DNA from: Paratinospora sagittata
Taxonomy: Eukaryota > Streptophyta > Magnoliopsida > Ranunculales > Menispermaceae
Assembly: GCA_035771175.1 (NCBI GenBank)
Contig: CM069597.1
Span: 8,591,001 to 8,655,000 of the forward strand
Direction: 5' to 3'
DNA length: 64,000 nt
This document shows, in pieces, positions 34,937 to 49,000 of the stretch (positions within the stretch are counted from its first letter, which is position 1; each line of letters starts with the position of its first letter). A model generated the notes under the pieces. That model saw only the letters and a program-made list of their open reading frames with translations, did not search any database and was not told the DNA's origin. A program made the position numbers and the translations under genes.

Positions 34937-36733
34937 TTCGAATATTTGCAATATTTTATTTTAGCATTAGAAATAATAATTAGATGTAATGCTTATTCCC
35001 AAATGAAGCATTAAAATTCTTAACTATTTCATGTTAAATAATTACGGAATTAATTTTACATTGCAAAGACTATTCCCAAAGGAATTAACCAAATACGAAA
35101 GTTTTTTTTTTTTTTTCAAACCCCTAGACAAAACAAACATGTTTTCATTGTTTTTGTATCTAGAAATTAACTTTTGAATATACACATTTTTAGAAACTAT
35201 AAATCAACCCAAAATTAAAATTAAACTTTTATTGTATATTAATTTTAAACTATTTCTCAATCCTCAACCCAAGGGGCAACCCAATTTTATTGTATATGAT
35301 GCCTACACATAATTAAAAAAATTAAAAAAATTAAAATAATAAAACGATCGCCCCATCTCTCCTTTTTTTTTTTTTGCATAAACATTTTGTACTAAAAATA
35401 ATAAATAGCATTTGCATCAACAAAAAAGTCGTCTCGTTTAACATCTTAACGTATTCACCTTAATCGCCATAAACACATACACTCATGTATATACTACACA
35501 TAATTAACTGAAAATAAAGACGTTTTTCTAAGAATTATGAGATAATTAATGAAGTAATAGTAATCAACAAACAATATTTATATTATTAATAACTCTTTCA
35601 TAATATATAAACTTTAGATTACATTGCTAGTAGGGGCCCTTGTGGGCTTTAGCCAATGTGACAAAAGGACGTGGTCTAGTTGAAAAATAGATTGTTGTAA
35701 AACCAGATGAGAACTTGCCAAATACAGAATAGAATAGAAATCACTGGAAACGGATTAAAAACTCATTGGAAACATTCGTTGCCAGAATAAGAAAAAACCC
35801 ATTGCTGAAAACAAAATAAATCGAAAAGAGAAAACACAAACATGAGATTATTTACATTTCTAAAGATAAATTGAAGAGTACGTACGATTAATCATGCTTG
35901 GTGAAAATATTCCTTGGGATAGATGTGCCAACTAAACGTGCATGCTGTGCCTTTCCTTCAAAGGAGATTCAAAATTATGTGTGGTTCTTAAACTCTCAAA
36001 AGATGCTAATTTAGCTCAGTCCGGCAACAACTCTCCAAGCTGGAAAAGATTGTAGAACCTAAACGGTTCTAAAAGAACCTTGGCATGTTGGCTCTCTACA
36101 AATGTTCATAAGAATATTGGAGAGAAATACGTGCCGCTGAATGGGTCTGTGTGCTCTTCAATAGTTTCAACTAAAATTTCTGAGGAAAATAATAAATGAA
36201 GGCACTAATATTTTATATATTATTATTATTATTAAAAATGGAAAATGCATTTGGAATTCTATCTTGTAAAACATAGATACATGGGGAAGAAAAGATATCC
36301 ACCATTGCTCAGATTGACGTAAAGTGTGGTTTTGTGTCGCAGCCTCTCGCTATTCCCTTTCCTGATGACCATCCTGTTTGTAATATAATCGTTAGATAGT
36401 CATGTAGATTGAAATCATTGCAAGTTAATAAGAAGAAAGAAAAAAAAAAAAAACAAAACAAAACAAAATCAGATAAAAACTGCCAACTAGTGAACCAACC
36501 ATATTTAGAGAAAGAAAAAGAAAAAAGAAAAAAAAGAGAAATAAATCCAAATGAAAAAATAATGAAAAAAAGCCAAAAAAAATGCGAAAGAAGATTGTGT
36601 GTGCATGGATAAAAATATCTGTGTATGTATATATGGTAAAAAATTTGAACTTTCAAATACAACTTATTTCTTAGTTACTATTTTTCCTAATGTGAGTAGT
36701 AAAGACTCGGGAAAATCAACTTCTAGTGCATGT
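34937..36733. other. AT-rich region without supported features
   Basis: Contains homopolymer runs (35103-35117, 35363-35375, 36440-36455) and no convincing frame on either strand. The right end should include the 3' flank or untranslated region of the minus-strand NOT3 gene. The left end may still be viral intergenic sequence. Confidence 0.4.
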
Positions 36734-36734
36734 T

Positions 36735-36892
36735 CACACAGCTGAATATAACCTAATCATGCAGCAAGTAAAGCAATGTTTTGAATTCAGAAAGAGGAGA
36801 TGAGAATATGCATTCACAGCTGAATATAACCTAATCATGCAGCAAGTAAAGCAATGTTTTGAATTCAGAAAGAGGAGATAAGAATATGCATT
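36735..36892. repeat. 78-bp tandem duplication
   Basis: Two units (about 36735-36812 and 36813-36892) containing 'gctgaatataacctaatcat' are almost identical, with gatgag versus gataag. They lie just downstream of the NOT3 stop codon, probably in its 3' untranslated region. Confidence 0.85.
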
Positions 36893-36943
36893 ATTACCAA
36901 GAAATGATTACCGACAGTTGAGGCTCCAAATCTTCCACACTTT

Positions 36944-37010
36944 CTAAACAACAAGTTCATCTTCAAGATAACTATACTCAAAAGTGAACTCATGCTTGAT
37001 TCTCTGGACC
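36944..37010 (-). CDS. NOT3: NOT3 terminal exon h
   Basis: One base completes the Trp codon split by the previous donor, followed by 21 codons and TAG. It gives '[20 protein letters not shown]', the conserved end of NOT2/3/5 proteins. It is separated from exon g by a 3.6 kb intron; too short to appear as an ORF, it was found by phase and motif. Confidence 0.92.
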
Positions 37011-40000
37011 CTGTTTTGTCAACACCAGTTATGTTAAAGACAATCAGGACAAAAAAAAAAAAAAAAAGTCAAATACTTCATCTTTCATTATTTTTCATCA
37101 TAACATTTCTCAAATTTGAAATCATGCTCGGTTTTCTTCATCCTGTTTTTTCAAAAGCAGTTACAGAAAGACAATCAGGACAACAGAAGAAAAAACACAC
37201 TTCATTGTTCAGTTAAAAATTAATCTAACAATTCAGGTGAATTTCACAATTTAAGAGAAAAAAAAAAGCAATAGATAGAAGTAGCAGAGATGTTTCTTGT
37301 GACTTCCATAAACCTCTGAAACTACTGGGAGAAGGCAGCCTTAAAAGCAATTTTCACGCAGAATGCTTTTGTTAGGAGATTATAGATGGTTTCTTTTTAC
37401 CATAGAACCTGTATATTTAACTCCCATGGATCATATGAAACTATAACATCAGATAATTGTCTTAACTACAAGGACTGGATATAGATCTCATTAATCTTTG
37501 TTCATAGGGGTGGGCATCATTACCCAATGACCCAAAACCCCCAACCAACATCAGCCCAATCTGATCAAGTTCAGGTGGGTTCCAGCCCTGTGAACAGCTC
37601 AGTTGGTTAATTCAAATTATCAACCTGAAAAATCAGGTCACATGTTGGGTTTTAAATATTAAACCCAAAATCCACCCAAAACAAATAAAATAGAAGTAAT
37701 AAGTATGCAAGGGTGAAGGGGAGCCTCGGCGCGACGGTAAAAGTTGCTGCTGTGTGACGATGTGGTCACGGGTTTGAATCATGAAAACAGCCTTTTGCAA
37801 AGCAAGGTAAGGCTGCATACAATCAACCCAAATGTGGTCCGACCCTTCCCCAGGACCCGACATAGGCAAGAGCTTCGTGCACCGGCCTGCCCTTTTTTTA
37901 GTAAGTGTGCAGAGGTCTCCTGTTTATACTTTATATTTGACCTGCCAAGCCAATCTCACGGGAATGTGCAGTCCCTTGGGTTGCCCACACCACACTGGAT
38001 GATTACCAAGCTACATTAAACCATGGGGGATCAAAATAAAAAATGCTTTTGGCATTTAACAGTCTTACTCACAACATATGCTTCCAATGGCCCTTAGCCA
38101 GGCTAAACTTCCCAATAGGCCAAATGCTTGAATTTTTAAGCAATGAAGGCTCATCAAACCTATACAAGCATTATACCAATACACTTGTAAAAGGAAGCAT
38201 AGAGGCCAAAGCATTATGTCCCTCCAGGAGATTGCACTAAAGATGGACACAGAAATCACCATACTAGTTTCATGGTCCATTATTCATATTTTTGACTCAG
38301 CTGCAAAACTCAGGCAAGTCCAAACTTTTTAGGGAAAAAAATGAAAATTATTTTGCACAAATAAAGGAGGTACCCTCCAACTCGAAATATCCAGGGATAT
38401 GCAAGTCCAATCTTGATCACAGCCAAATCAAACAATTAATGAATATGACAAAAAATCAGTGTATGCCAGGCTCTTGTTCAATGATTATTTGTCAAAAAGT
38501 TTATCTTTTTGAATGATTTACTAGTTTTAGATGGCTTAGACTAAGATTTATTAACTCCAGAACATGGTTTTAAGTATCAAATGAGGTGTATGCCTTGGGA
38601 ATCGCCTAAAAAATGATTGAAGATTTGAATTCGCTTTAAACTTCAGTAACATAAAATTCGGAATTAATTTGGGAAAGTCCAAATTCAACATGGAGAATTT
38701 TTGTAAAAACTTGATATTGTAACGAAGTATAAATATTTAAAGGAAGCAAATATCTAATTATCTATGTTTCTTTTAAATTTACTGAGACAATCATAATAGT
38801 ATACTTAAACTCATTATGTCGAAAAATGTAATGGTTCAAAGTGAAATTTAGGCTCTCTATTACTTGACGCATATTGCATGAGTAACAAGCTATTTTGTGA
38901 CTTGTACGCTTAACATATATAGGAGATATATGGATTAATTTCAATAGTTTATAAATTATATGTTCATTTTTGTTTCAAATTAGAGCTTTATAAATCTTAT
39001 TTTGCTTCTTCCTCTAGTGATTTCAATAGCTTTTATTCCTCACATATTTTTTAATTTTTTTAGAAGATATTCCTTACATATGTATTTGTACTTCAATCTC
39101 ATATACTTTTATTCTTTCAATATCTTCTATCAAAAGTTAAACTTGATATTTATTTATTTTTACTTTGTGCTTAGAAATTAAAAAAAATACGAAAAGATTT
39201 TCAGTTTTACAAATTATTTCGATAATGTACCTAACTTCAATGAAATTTTTGAAATTATTCAATGATATTTAATTCGTAGTTCGAGATTGAGAAATTGATA
39301 AAATTTGATTAAAATTTGGAGAATTATATTGAATATCATTCCATGTTTAAAATGAGGCTTACCCTAATTTAAAAAATAAAAAAAAATCCAATTAACTCTT
39401 TTCCTATTTCTTCACCAACATTTCTCTACATCTTATTAGAACAAAATATTCATTCTATTAGAGCTTTACTTTGGGCAATTTACAATTAGGAGAAATCTCA
39501 GTTTTAGAATTTGAAGCCTAGGCTTCTCTTGCTGGAAGAAAACAAGATTACATGAACAGTTATAAAATAATGATATGCCATAGGTTTCCTGTAATTATTA
39601 GGATTTTGGGGCTTATTTGTGGTTGCAATTATTTTCAGGCCCCCCTTTTTATTTTTGAAGTAAAAAGTTAGTCATTTTTTCTCTTTCTATTTTGTTTCCT
39701 CATTTTCTTTTCTAGGGTCATTAAAGGGCTAGAAGAAAACAAGATTACATACTCAGTAAAATAATGAAAATCGTTGCTATGGGTTTCTTGCTATTATTGA
39801 AATTTTATTAGATTATTTAGGGTTGCAACTATTTTCGAAACCCCCCCCCCTAAAACCTAAAACCTAAAACCTAAACCCTAAACCCTAAACCCTAAACCCT
39901 AAAAGTTGTAATGCGCTCATTGACTCTACTCTTCTACTTGTTAAGTTTCTAGTTTCACTGGGTGCTTTTTTATTCTTTGTTATTGCAAATAGTTTTAAGA

Positions 40001-43000
40001 GCTAATATTTCATGCCTTGATCCATAGTAGATGCTCTTTCATCTAGTGTCAACAATATTCATGACAAAGTAAAATAAGTTTGCATTTGACTTTGTTGCTT
40101 GATAATATTAACTATATGAAAATATCTTCTATGATTTGTACTTGATATTGTAGCTCGCCAATAAGTGTACTTAGTATGTATATCACTTTATGTTTGTATG
40201 TTTTCTCATTCAATTGTTCAATAGAATGACAAAATAAGTTTGCATTTGACTTTGTTTCTTGACAACTAAAATAGTATGCTTATTTCTTAAGTCATTCTAG
40301 AAATCTTTTTAATAATTTTGAGAACTTTTCCGACTCTTGAGGAAGATAAGTGACGCTTACACTTCATTTGCCTCAGCCTCTCTTGATTCTTACAGGCAAC
40401 CTGCCTTGTTTATGTCACATGAATTTTAAAACCTTGCTCAAGATTTGTCAATTGGACTTGGATTGACACGAGCCAAACAAATTCCAAGTACAGCATCGAA
40501 ACCTAATGTTGCCCTGTCTTTTAGATGGCTTTCATGTCATCCAAACATTGTAAACCAGGCCAATGAGCAAAAGTTTCAGAAGTTCAAAATCAAATATATC
40601 TATTTAATTAATTTCTTAATAATATGATACAGAAATTGACATACCAGCCCTGTTGCAAGTCATCATTTGCAGAATGGAAATCAAAGTAGACATATGTTCC
40701 CTGCTCAAATTCATCAGTTGTGACTTTTGGCTCCTCATGCCGTTGAAACCATGTATTGTATTTCCTGTGGAATCTCCATGACTGCCTTTTCAACTCTTTT
40801 GCAGCTAAGTACTGCTGATATGAATTCTGCAAAAAGTATTTAACAAAAAATAAACAAATAATTACACTAAAATGTACATTGAAAGTCAGAAATGGAAGAC
40901 AATATCTATGCAATACCTGCTGATAGTAAAATGAAAAGAACAGGGTGTCAGTACCCCATTTTTCAATACCCAGCCGGTCCCAAAATGCAGGATTATCAAC
41001 AACAGGTGCTTGTGACTGCGGATAGCTTGAAGGAGTGACTGCTGGGTTTCTCTGAAACAGGAAAATAAATAATAATTTTCACATCAACACATGGAATATA
41101 TGTAATTGATTGGTTTACAGGGTTTCATGCAGTTAATTTCCATACTGGAATATAATTCCTTGCCCGTTCTGAGTCCTTGGGTTGAGGAAGCTTGTAATAA
41201 GCAGCATCAAGCATCTGTAAATTAAACAATTGATCATGCATTCCCCCAGAACTAGCAGTTGATCCACTGAGGTTGTCACCAATAGCACCAAGGTCTGAAA
41301 CACTTCGTCGACCAATAACACCCAAGCTGACTGAAGGTTGATTCGATTGCAAAGGCTGCCCGGGAGAGAGATCAGTGTCTCGTGTCACTTGGGTAGCTTC
41401 TGCCAAGGAGCTAGATCCTGCAGCCTGTAATTGAAGATACAAATAATTATAATAGATTGAGAAGATTAATCTAACAAAGTCCCTTTATTTGGAATTCATT
41501 TTCAGCAGAGAACATCCACACCATCAAGAAAATTCATTCATGAAACTCTTAGATTCAGACTTCAAGATAAGCCTTACTACTAAGCAATCTCTGTAAACTA
41601 TCAAAATACAGCTGATCTCTGTTCTCAATGCTTACTTCGAGGAAATGTTAAAGATGGTTACAATAATGAACAAGAAAGCCAATAATAAGAGTTCTTTTTT
41701 ATTGTTAAAAATGAACACAAATTGAGAGAATACCATATGGAAAATGAAAGGATGAGATGAATAGTATGTTAACCATTGATTATTTTATCTGCTATTTTCT
41801 TACAAATATATAAATAAAACCAGAAATACTTTTATATAATAAAAAATCAGCACTTATCTTTGCAGTTATAATTCAACCAGCAAATAATGAGATGGCTTTT
41901 AAGATAGTATAGCTACTCTTTAAGGTTTTAAGTCTACAAATTCTGATTAAATACTTCAAATTTCAAAAAACTTTCTTTAAAATATATTTAAGTTCTTTGA
42001 GTTTTGAAACTCTAAAACATTTAATATTAAATTCAAAAGTACTATATATCCATAGATCTATTTCATTTTTATCGCCTAGGTCTCTGCACCACCTCTCTTA
42101 AACAAGGTAAATTGCCTAGGCATCACCTGGATACATTGACAACACTAGATGGAAGAACAAAAAGAAAGAAAAAAAAAAGAAAAAAAAAAAAAAAAAAACA
42201 CTGATGTCGTAAGCCTGTAACAAGTAAATGTCATGCAGGGTTGTCAAGCCATCAGCCATGCCTAGGCAAGTATAGCTCCATCTAGGAGAGGCTGTGCCTA
42301 GGCGTCACCTAAGCAATGCCTTGGCATAGCAAATAATATTTGTTTATAGCTTCCTAGCTGAAAAATTATTAAGTTTACATAATTACATAAATACTAGAAG
42401 GAGAGCCTTGGCGCAATGGTAAGAGTTGCTGCCGTGTGATCATGTGATCATGACTCACGGATTCGAATCATGGAAACAACCCCTTGCAAAGCGAGGTAAG
42501 GCTAGACCCAAATGTGGTCTAACCTTTCCCCGAGACCCGCATAGGCGGAAGCTTCGTGCGTCCCTTTTTTTTATAAATACATAAATATTCCACAATATAA
42601 AAGTCAAATCTTGTGTAAAAAAGATTGACCATATTTGAACTATTCAAATATGCTTCCACAAATTAAAAACCAGAAACATATATTAAAAAATAGACAAGCT
42701 CGCATAAAGTGAAAGTTAACAACTTAAAGAGCCATGTTGACATAATACTCATGACAACTGGAAAATATTTGCAGCAATATAACAAAAATAAAATAGAAAA
42801 TCAGAATTAGAAAATAAGGAAAAAAAAAGAAAAGATAACTTGCATAATGGAATATGAGCATAACACTAGAATTAAAAGTTATGCCACCATTTACGCTACA
42901 CAATCACATGTGTAACAATATGAAGAAAAACAACCCTACGCTTTATATATTTACATTGACCTTCACAAACTTTTAGAAAATTTTTGAAGGACTCTATTGC

Positions 43001-46000
43001 CCTGCTTTAAATATGGCCTAGGTGATTTAATTACAGATGGCTTGGTGATAGACTAGTCGTTGCCTAGGTATGGCCATTGACAACACTGATGCCATGACAA
43101 TGAATTAGTTGTCTCATTCCATTGCAGAAAGAAATCCATTCAAACAGGAAAAGAAATAAGAGTTACAAAATACTGTGAAGAAAAGAAGGAAAATAAAGTT
43201 TATCAAAATGCCAGAAAAGATGATCAATATTACATAGAAAAGGTCTTTTCTTTTTCTTTTACTTTTTTTTTTTCCTTTGAAAGGTAAATAATGGGATTTG
43301 AACCCATGACTTCACTTAAACTTGATTAGAAAAAGCAACTTAGACATATTCCGGTGAAAAACAGAACAAGCAACAGAAAGACCTCCAGAATCCCAAAAGA
43401 AATACGCTACATCGTTTGATCAAGAGACTTAACTACAGCCCACACAAATGTTCTTATTCTTCACTTCACTTCTGATACATAAAAGGGAAAATACAGAGAA
43501 GTTCAACCTAAGAAGAACACTCAAATTGAACCGGAAAAGTTCTTGTATATCAGAAATTATTAAAAACCAGCTATAATGAGATAAGTTAAACAGCTAACAG
43601 ATGGTTAACTGCTTCACCTCTACAAAACATGAAATACTGGACAATGAAGGGGAGCTGATCAACAATAAACATAGCAGATGAGATGTCCCAAGACACACAA
43701 AATATAGATCTTCAACCATAAATGACATCTATGGATCAACTGGCCTTGGAAAAGTGACCACATTGACTATCAGTATGTATTTTTCATCTCATTTATTTAT
43801 TTAGAAATGGATGAAAACTCCTATTATTGAAAAGTATAGGATTTTAGACAATAAATAGGGAAAGATAAGCCGCATTTATGCTGTCAACATGGTTTTCAAT
43901 GTTCCAAGTGCCACCAAATGTAGTAGTAGGCATTTTGAAAACCAAACAGTCTTAGTATAGAAAACAGAAAGTAAGTACTATCTACCACATAAGAAGTCTT
44001 CAGATCATCCTCATTTGTATGATTTCTGTTAGGCCCAGAACTCATGGAAGGCTCAATGCTTGATTCATCAGATAGATTCTGCTGCTGCTGCTGATCCTCA
44101 ACTTTCACATGGGAAACATCTACATAATTTACAATTTACAAAATGGTTCATTTTTTACATTTTTTTCAAATTGAAAAACAATGTATCATTTGTGACGCCG
44201 TAAGGAAATACCTGAATCTTTTGTGGCAGTTGAGATCAATGCATGCTGATTGGATTGTTGACTAACAGAATTTGGCTGCTGTAGAGAGCTGGATGCAACA
44301 CTATTTAGTCCGGATGCTTGAACCCCAAGACCCAGCCCAACTTGAGATGATAGTGACGAGCTTTGAGAATTGAACTGCATAGTATAAAAAATTGCAGGTC
44401 AGGAAAACAGTTCTCTTTCTCCTTTTTTTTTCCTATTTATTCATTTGGTGTGTGTAACAAGCTTAACTGCATTGAGAGTAAGAAGCAAAATAGCTACAAG
44501 GAGATGCAACGGGTCAAGGTCATGGATGCACCACAACAAGCAGATACATATTCTAACCAAGGAAAATATATAGACCAAATGAAAGGCTAGAATAGATAAT
44601 CAATTGCAGAAATAGATAATCCTACACAAAATACTAGAAGCTAAAGACTAAGAGTGTTAAACATGTGAAAAGATGGAAATATATAATGCAACAAGAAATG
44701 CTAGAAGCAAACAACTAAGTCATGCCCCAAAATATAGGGCAAAAAGAGGTGCAACGATATGCAAGGGTTTGAGAAGGCCTAACAAAACAATTGGCAATCA
44801 AATCATGGAAACATAAATCAATATGAAATTTCAGTATCACAGAGAATATGCTCGACCAGAAAACAAAATGATGCATCAGAATATGAGAAGCACGCATCTC
44901 ATTTGAAACAAAAGGAAGTCTTAAACTTACGAAATTTTATATAAAAATAAAAATACAGAAGAAAAAAGCCCAAGGACAAGAAAATATTAAAAAACTAGAA
45001 CAGAAAGATGAAGAGAAATGCAAATGAACATTCTGTACTGAGTCTACAATTGTATGTATATATAGAAGAAAGGAATCAGTATGTTCCATCTATGAGAACA
45101 TAAAACATCAGCTGTAAAATACAATACTCCAACTAATCATCAAGGAAGCCACCTTTAGAATGATAAGATACTGTAGAACTCATAAAACTAGTGACAAAAT
45201 ATTTTCATAACCATAAAGATGAGAAAAAAGAAGCAAAAAAAGAGACAAATAGAGCTAAACTCATGAATATGATGATTTACATATATGGTCTAAAGGACTA
45301 GGAGAAGAATATAATAAAGCTTGTTAAACTAAGCAAAAGGAAAACTAAAGATGTTAACCATATTCACTGTGTTAAAATAAATAATCAAATTGTCTTGGAA
45401 AAACATAAAGAGACTAATGAAAATGTAGAAAACCTAGTTTGAAAAAACTTTTATAATCATTCAGAAATTTGAAGGGTTGATAAGTATCTATAACTTCTGA
45501 AAACAGCTTATCTAATATGGAGATAGCCTACATACATTATCCAATCGCCAGACCCCTTAATGGAAACAGCTAATGCATTGGTAGGTTTAAAAGTGCATAG
45601 GCGAAGAGAGTATTGTGATTAAATCTTTATTCAATAAAACTGTATCAATTAAGAAATGTTTGATGAAAGGAAGAAACACACTTCAAAACCTGAAAATAAA
45701 TAAATAAATAAAGAGGATATGCAAGGTTGCGGAAAATATCTAGTAATCAAATTGATGAGCAATAGACTATAATTATAGAAGACAGTGACTAAAAATCGAT
45801 CAAAAGCTGAAACTAAAGGGTCAAGGAATCAATTTGGACTTATGCCAGAGAAACTAACCATTAAAGCCATTAATTTACTGACAAGACTAATAGAAAGGTA
45901 CTTGAAAACAAGAAAGAACTCCCTATGATTTTTTTTTTCTCAAAAAAAGGACCAAAGATATTGTACTTAAAGATACGATATGGTAGTTTTTAGATAAAAA

Positions 46001-49000
46001 AAAGTTATAAATATATATGCTAACTTGATAAAAGCTATGTTACCCGGACTCTTTACTTCAGCCCGCCATACCCGTGTCCGACACTTCATTATACGACATG
46101 GGTATGGGAAATGTGTCCGACTCTTAAGGTTTTAGAATACTCCTATGTAAATTCTCCAATGGAAAGAAGAAAAAACATGAAAAAAGATAATGACTAATAG
46201 GTGAAACTCACTTAAGTGGGAGAACAAAACGGACAATAAATGAGTGAAAAGAAGAAAAAAAAAAAAAGAGCAACATATAATATATCCGAGTCCCTGTATC
46301 CCAGAATTTGAAAATAAACAAGTCGGACCTTTAGCTATGAACCCGTATCCGACACCCACACCCGAGTCCAAGTAACATACGATAAATGATATTAACAATA
46401 GACCAACAATCAAAGTAAATAAAAAAAATGTGGTGAAGAATATAGACAGTATCAAGTGGGAGCACTCCCCCTTTAGGTTTGAGAACATGTGGATAGCCCA
46501 CGCATAAGGACTTCAAGAAAAATGTAAAACTTTGGTGGAGTTCATATTCTTCTTTTGGGGCGAGGTCACAATTTTACGCTTAAACTTAATGACCCAAAGG
46601 CAACTTCAAGCAGTGGAACAAGAAAGTGTTCGGTTTGGTCTCTTCCAAACTTTCAAAAAAAAAAAAGGAGTTGGAGGATCTCATAGGATGCATGGATGAA
46701 ATGGAAGGGCAAAGGCATTGGTCTCGAGATATGGATGCCTTTAGGAAAATGTAAAGATCAAGCTGGCCGAGATTTGTTAGAAAGAATATATAACGCCTTT
46801 TTAGAGGGCTAAAATCAGATGCTTAAAGGAGAGGGATGCCAACTCTAAGCTCTTTCATAGAATCTTGAGTAAAAGGAGCTTAAAAACCTCAATTTCCAAG
46901 ATGGCAAAGGAAGATGGAAGTCTAGTTGAAGTTGAAGAAGACAAGGTGGAAGAGATAGTGAAATATTTCCAGAGGTTAAATGTTGCTTCCCAGGGACCTT
47001 CTTGGGGGATAGAAGTGCTAGAGTGGAACCACATTAGTGAGAACATAGGGACTACTTCGAAAGATCTTTTAAAGAAGAAGAGGTTAAGACTACTATCTCT
47101 AGGTTTGAAGGTAGCAAGACTCAAGTTTGGATGGTTCACAATGGCCTTCTTTCCAGTAAGGGGTGATCAATATAAAGACAAATGAGACTTGTAATTGCCT
47201 CATTTGGAAAATGCTTAACTCATGGAAGGTAACCAAGCTATAGGCTAATCAGCCTTGTGACAAGCCCATACAAAATTACTTTCAAGATATTATCACTAAG
47301 GATTGTTTGGCAACTCTATTTTTTTCCTCTATTTTGCTAAAACTTTAATTAAAGTAAGTTTCATATAAAACAGAATGTTAGGTATGTAGTTTCAAAACTC
47401 TAAAAAAAGTATAGGTTTATCAAAAATAGTGGTTAGACCACTCTTTAAAAAGGTCAAAAAACTTTGCTTTTTTTTGTAAAGGTTTTATCCTCTACTAGAA
47501 GTAGAGGATGAACTACCTATATTAGGAATGGTTTATAGCCTACCAAATTTGCATTAATCACCTATACGAAATAATTTTTCATATAGATAATTAATAGAAA
47601 ATATTTATTTATTTAACCAAATATGGCATATAATCACAAATATAATAATTAATTTTAATTTTTTTATTTTTATAAAGGTAAATGATAATTTTTTAATATT
47701 TTTTTGAAAAATAAATATTTTAAATTAGTAAAACTTAAATGAATTATAAATATCTAAATAAAAATTATGATATAATGAATAAATAACCTATACATAAATA
47801 AATAAAACTATGATATAATTAAATAAAAGAATTAAAGTTTTAATATATTTAAATAAAAATTATGTCATAGATAAATAATGTTATTATTAATTAAAACAAG
47901 TTGAGATTTTAAATGAGAGCAGCTAAATAGACCCCATTAATGGACTATCTACACCCCAATCACTAACACAACCCCACCCTAACATACATACACTCTTCCC
48001 ACCCCAACCAAACACCAAAAAATTCCTAAACTACCCTTCGTTCTTCTTCTTCTTTTCCTCCTCCATTTTTTCTTCTTCAAAACTCCTCCAAAACCCTATC
48101 TTCTAACTTTAAAGCCCACCATTTTCATCTTCTTATCTTAGTTGGAAGAATATTGGAGCTAGGGAAGCATCGTTTGGACTCAATTTGGAGCGAATCGCTA
48201 CTCGTCATCTTCGAAATTTTTTCGACATTTGATCCTTTGAATCGGTAAAAAATGCATGTTTTAATGATTCTTTTTATTTCTATTCACTTTCATTCATGAA
48301 ATGAAATATTTATGAGTGTTTTTCAATGTATTTTGCGCGAAAAATAGACAAGAACGAAGCTCGTCCTTAGGGTCGGCCATGGCTAAGGTGAATTCTCCCC
48401 GACTAATCAAAAAAACGAAGGTGAATTCTCCACAAAACAATTGCAAACATCCAATTAGCCTTTGTCCACGACAGACAAATCCTTGACACTGTTTTGATTG
48501 CTAAGGAGGCAATAGAAGAATATAGGAGCAAAAATAAATCAAGAGTGACTTTGCTTGTAGTGTACAGTGAGGTATGGAACAGATGGCGGTCTCACTTCCC
48601 CGTTATGAGTACCAACGAGGTGGTCGAGGAGGGTATAATCATATTCCCCTATATGAACAGTGTTCAGCCATCATGGAAAGATCATTGGAAGGTGGTTTGT
48701 TTGGCAATCCTTTGGTTGTTATGTAAGGAACGTAACAGAAGGGTGTTCCACAATGAGTTCTTCACGGTCACTAGAGTGTGGGAGTCTTCCCAGCTTTTAG
48801 CCTCCTATTGGGTAGCTAGAAGTAGGTTATCCAAAGGCTATGGATTGGGAAACTGGATTAGGGGATGGGATAATTTTGTTTCGGCCTAGGGGTGTGGCTG
48901 ACTTTGCTTGTAGGGTACAGTTTTTCTTTTACTTTTTCACACATATATATGATATTTATTAGTTTCTTTAAAAAAAAAATCGAGTGGTTTTAAAGTAGAC

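Noticed and set aside
36309..36662. 117-codon minus-strand ORF, Phe-rich
   Set aside because: Product of poly-purine/pyrimidine stretches; no domain, no similarity to NOT3, and it lies past the NOT3 stop.
43285..43320. Text 'gatttgaacccatgacttc' resembling a tRNA/SINE B box on the minus strand
   Set aside because: No A box, no cloverleaf and no SINE body around it; isolated match only.
46855..47139. Minus-strand ORF of 94 codons
   Set aside because: Shadow of the LINE A reading on the plus strand.
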